From positions 28,324,788-28,388,787 of the forward strand of contig CM039508.1 in NCBI GenBank assembly GCA_022432975.1: a stretch of 64,000 nucleotides of DNA, in the 5' to 3' direction. Under the pieces are notes generated by a model. The model searched no databases. It had not been told where the DNA came from and saw only the letters and a list, made by a program, of their open reading frames with translations. The translations under genes and the position numbers were made by a program. This document shows, piece after piece, positions 61,020-64,000 of the stretch; position 1 is the stretch's first letter; each line of letters opens with the position of its first letter. Source of the DNA: Begonia masoniana (taxonomy: Eukaryota; Streptophyta; Magnoliopsida; Cucurbitales; Begoniaceae).

Positions 61020-61280
61020 TTAAATTTTGTCCTCAAAATTTGTATACCTGAACAATTCCTGGTACTTGTCCATCATGTCCTGCTGTCGCTCCCAAGTGGC
61101 TTCCTCGATGTCGTGATTCTTCCATAATACTTTTACTAGTGAGATCTTTTTGTTGCGTGGAACCTTAACTGTATACTCCAAAATCTGCACTGACTTCTCC
61201 TTATATGTCAAGGTCGGTTGGATCTCAACGTTCACAGGCTCAACCACATGTGTTGGATCACGTATACACTTCCTCAACAA
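61020..61280 (-). pseudogene. Gypsy pol C-terminus: chromodomain
   Basis: An 86-codon frame: IRDPTHVVE, then ILEYTVKVPRNKKISLVKVL, WKNHDIEEATWE, ending QELFRYTNF. The VKVLWKNHDIEEATWE block is the chromodomain-like end of Tekay/Del-type chromovirus integrase. It overlaps the integrase frame by seven bases in another frame, so a frameshift divides them. Confidence 0.85.
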
Positions 61281-62077
61281 CGATATGTGGAGTGGACCCC
61301 ATCCATAGATGAAGGTAGCTGCAACCTGTAACCCGTACCTCCAATCCTTGCCAAAATAGGAAAAGGTCCAACGAACCGCGGATTAAGTTTCCCTTTCTTT
61401 CCAAACCGCATAATTCCTTTGAACGGTGAGATCTTCAGAAAAACTTCGTCTCCGATAGCGAACTCCAAATCCCTTCTTTTTCTGTTCGCGTAGCTCTTTT
61501 GCCGACTTTGAGCGGTTTCTATCCTTTGTCTAATAATAGCAATCTTCTCAGACATTTGTTGTGGTAACTCAGGACCTACAAGCTTGGCTTCACCGACCTC
61601 GTCGCAGTACAAAGGTGATCTACACCTTCTGCCGTAAAGTGCCTCATACGGAGCCATACCAATGGTCGATTGGTAACTATTGTTATAGGAAAACTCAACT
61701 AATGATAGACATCGGCTCCAAGATGTCTGAAATTCGAGCACACACGCCCTCAACATGTCCTCGAGTAACTGAATAGTCCGCTCCGATTGCCCATCGGTCT
61801 GAGGGTGGAATGTCGTGCTAAAAGTTAATTTTGTACCAATCGAGCCTTGTAGACTTTTCCAAAATCTTGAGATAAACCTGGGATCTCGATTAGAGACAAT
61901 CGATACAGGAATCTCGTGTAGCCTAATGATCTCCTGGACATACAAGTTTGCAAACTGGTCCATCGAATATGTCATCTTTACTGGTAGGAAGTGAGCTGAT
62001 TTCGTCAATCTGTCAACAATGACCCAAATACTATCATGACCTTTAGTCGTCTTTGGTAATCCCACCACAAAGTCCAT
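61274..62077 (-). pseudogene. Gypsy integrase core and C-terminal domain, active-site mutant
   Basis: A 267-codon frame starts MDFVVGLPKTTKGHDSIWVI and includes DRLTKSAHFLPV, HPQTDGQSERTIQ, YEALYGRRCRSPLYCDEVGE and LNPRFVGPFPILARIGGTGY. In the usual SDRDPRF motif the catalytic second Asp reads Asn here (SNRDPRF; codon AAT for GAT near 61892-61894), which would abolish strand transfer. The first Asp and the Glu of QSER are present. The zinc-binding part is upstream in another frame. Confidence 0.88.
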
Positions 62078-62155
62078 GACGTTGTTTTCCCACTTCCATT
62101 TGGGAATCAGTAAAGGTTGTAGTGTACCTCCCGGTCATTGATGTTCTGCCTTAAC

Positions 62156-62902
62156 TTATTGGCATACCATACATGACTCTACATACATGGCAACATCCCT
62201 CTTTAGATTTGGCCACCAATAAAGCATCTTCAAGTCTCGGTACATCTTGGTATTGCCTGGATGGACTGAGAAGGAAGACGAGTGTGCTTCTGCCAAAACC
62301 AACTTTCGTAACTCCTTATCTTTCGGGACATACCATCGGTCTCTAAATTTCAGAATACCATCCACTGAAAGGCTGAACTCAGAAGAATCATCCGTCATTT
62401 TCCTCAAGATGTCATCTTTTTCCTTTGAATCCTTTTGTTGGGCCTCCTTGATTTTATCCAAAATGGTTGGCCGGATGGTCAAATCCGAAAGTAAGGCTGA
62501 CAACTCAGGAATTATATCCAATTCAAACTTTTGAACTTCCACCTTCAAAGGTTCTGACATAGCTGACATCGTGGGCTGCATTGTCGTCGACATCCTGCTT
62601 AATGCGTCGGCAACCTCATTGGCTTTAACAGGGTGATACTTAATTTCAAAATCATAATTTTTAACGAACTCAAGCCAACGCCTTTGCCTCATGTTTAATT
62701 CCTTTTGAGTAAAGAGATATTTCAGACTTTTGTGGTCCGAAAACACTTCGCACTGTTGTCCGTACAGGTAGTGCCTCCAAATTTTTAGTGCAAAAATCAC
62801 AGTGGCTAACTCCAAATCGTGAGTGGGGTAATTATGCTCATAACTTTTTAGCTGCCTGGAAGCATACGCTATGATCTTACCATCTTGCATCACAATAAAC
62901 AC
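62156..62902 (-). pseudogene. Gypsy RNase H and integrase zinc-binding domain
   Basis: A 248-codon frame: [20 protein letters not shown] and [47 protein letters not shown] (RNase H end), then [19 protein letters not shown] and YVESCMVCQ (HHCC zinc finger of integrase). It ends at a stop right after CMVCQ, where a frameshift leads to the integrase core. Confidence 0.88.
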
Positions 62903-63431
62903 TGAATTTTCTTTTTTCCACTGGGAGTGTCAACAAAGGTGCTGTCGTTAATTTCAGTTTCAACGTCTGAAAGCTCTTCTCACAAGCTTTTGACCACGAG
63001 TACTTGATGTCTTTCTTTGTTAAACCAGTTAAAGGCTTGACTATAATCGAAAATCCCTTGATAAACTTTCTGTAATAACCTGCTAAACCAAGGAAACTTT
63101 GAACTTCACTGGCATTCCTCGGTTGTGGCCAATCCTTCACCGCTTGTATTTTAACTGGATCAACAGAAAGTCCTTCAGCAGAGATGATGTGACCCAAAAA
63201 GTTGACTCTATCAAGCCAAAACTCGCACTCAAAAAATTTGGCATATAATTGTTGATGCTTTAGGGTTGTCAAAACAATCTTCAGGTGTTCTGCATGTTCG
63301 TCCTTAGTTTGAGAATAAATCAGAATGTCATCTATAAATACAATCACGAACTTGTCCAAATACTCTCGAAACACACGGTTCATCAAGTCCATGAAAGCTG
63401 TAGGTGCGTTTGTTAGTCCAAAGGACATCAC
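62877..63431 (-). pseudogene. Gypsy reverse transcriptase, palm/thumb
   Basis: A 184-codon frame: [36 protein letters not shown] (catalytic YIDD-type motif reading FIDD), [15 protein letters not shown] and [16 protein letters not shown], ending FSVYCDARW at a frameshift where DAS is expected in RNase H. Confidence 0.9.
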
Positions 63432-64000
63432 AAGAAATTCCTAATACCCGTACCGAGTTCTAAAGTTGTCTTTGGCACATCCTTTGCTTTGACCTTTAGT
63501 TGGTAGTAGCCTGAGCGTAGGTCAACCTTCAAAAATACTTTGGCTCCTTGAAGTTGGTCAAACAGATCGTCAATTCGGGCAAGGGGTATTTATTCTTGAT
63601 TGTCAATTTGTTCAACTCCCTATACTCTATGCACATTCTGAGAGACCCGTCATTCTTTTTAACAAATAGAACAAGCGCACCCCAAGGAGAACAACTAGGG
63701 CATACGAAACCCTTGTCTACTAACTCCTGTAATTGAGTTTTTAGTTCCTTCAGTTCAACGGGTGCCATACGATAGGGATTCTTAGATACTGGTGAGGCTT
63801 CAGGGTAAGTATCAATTACAAACTCAATTTCCCTATCAGGCGGTAACCCTGGCAGATCGTCCTAGAATACTTCAGGAAACTCTCGAACCATAGGAATATC
63901 TTGGAGCTTTAGCTCGTCCTTCCCTTGTACATCTATTATATTGGCTAGAAAACTCATACATCCATTTCTCAACAACCGTTGGGCTACCATCCAAGATATA
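63432..64000 (-). pseudogene. Gypsy pol, protease-RT linker and RT fingers, running off the window
   Basis: The minus strand reads LQDIPMVREFPEVF, an in-frame TAG, then [59 protein letters not shown] and [19 protein letters not shown] frameshift near 63530 leads to further RT ([15 protein letters not shown]) before 63431. The window ends in the linker upstream of RT. Confidence 0.85.

Overview
This is a plant nuclear DNA window: one long multi-intron host gene embedded in nested LTR retrotransposons, AT-rich introns with canonical GT-AG splice sites, initiator-tRNA primer sites on Ty3/gypsy elements, and a 100-N scaffold gap. The gene and element families indicate a eudicot. A cucurbit is my best guess, but it is weakly supported.

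The only intact host gene is separase (ESP/AESP, the cohesin protease) on the minus strand, 24632 to 7736. I rebuilt 27 coding exons with consistent phases, giving about 2176 codons and an intact His/Cys caspase-like dyad. Its introns hold an L1-type LINE relic (intron 20) and one very long AT-rich stretch (intron 7). An 851-bp, almost perfectly palindromic foldback element with a 7-bp target duplication lies just upstream of it.

Layout: 1-3365, the gag start and 5' LTR of a minus-strand gypsy element (A) with a 500-nt A run; 3366-7735, decayed gypsy and copia relics; 7736-24632, separase; 25189-26039, the foldback; 26.8-29.7 kb, a copia RNase H relic and a broken gypsy gag/protease (element B); 29.8-31.7 kb, LTR-like repeats in inverted orientation; 32979-36963, a solo LTR with a 5-bp target duplication, carrying a 2.2-kb mosaic tandem array; 38121-38220, the gap; 38.2-40.9 kb, two LTR fragments; 40932-49064, a minus-strand SIRE-type copia element with an envelope-position ORF, truncated inside gag; 49065-57813, a non-autonomous gypsy-type element (49-kb element) with long LTRs, whose interior holds a captured fragment of a plant RNA-dependent RNA polymerase gene; 57.8-58.8 kb, more relics; 58948-64000, the 3' LTR and pol of a minus-strand chromovirus-type gypsy element with a mutated integrase.

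The most unusual material is in the gypsy LTR family. Several LTRs share a common plan: (i) a homopolymer or AT tract followed in three of them by a perfect hairpin whose sequence differs in every copy; (ii) a sense-strand splice-donor consensus (AGGTAAGT, one copy one base off); and (iii) a variable slot about 250-450 bp before the LTR end, filled by GATCGATC palindromes or, in the solo LTR, by the tandem array. The two LTRs of the 49-kb element are mosaics with a nearly identical 1-kb tract and different promoter segments. Element boundaries are base-resolved where a terminal TG/CA, primer site or target duplication is visible, and approximate elsewhere.
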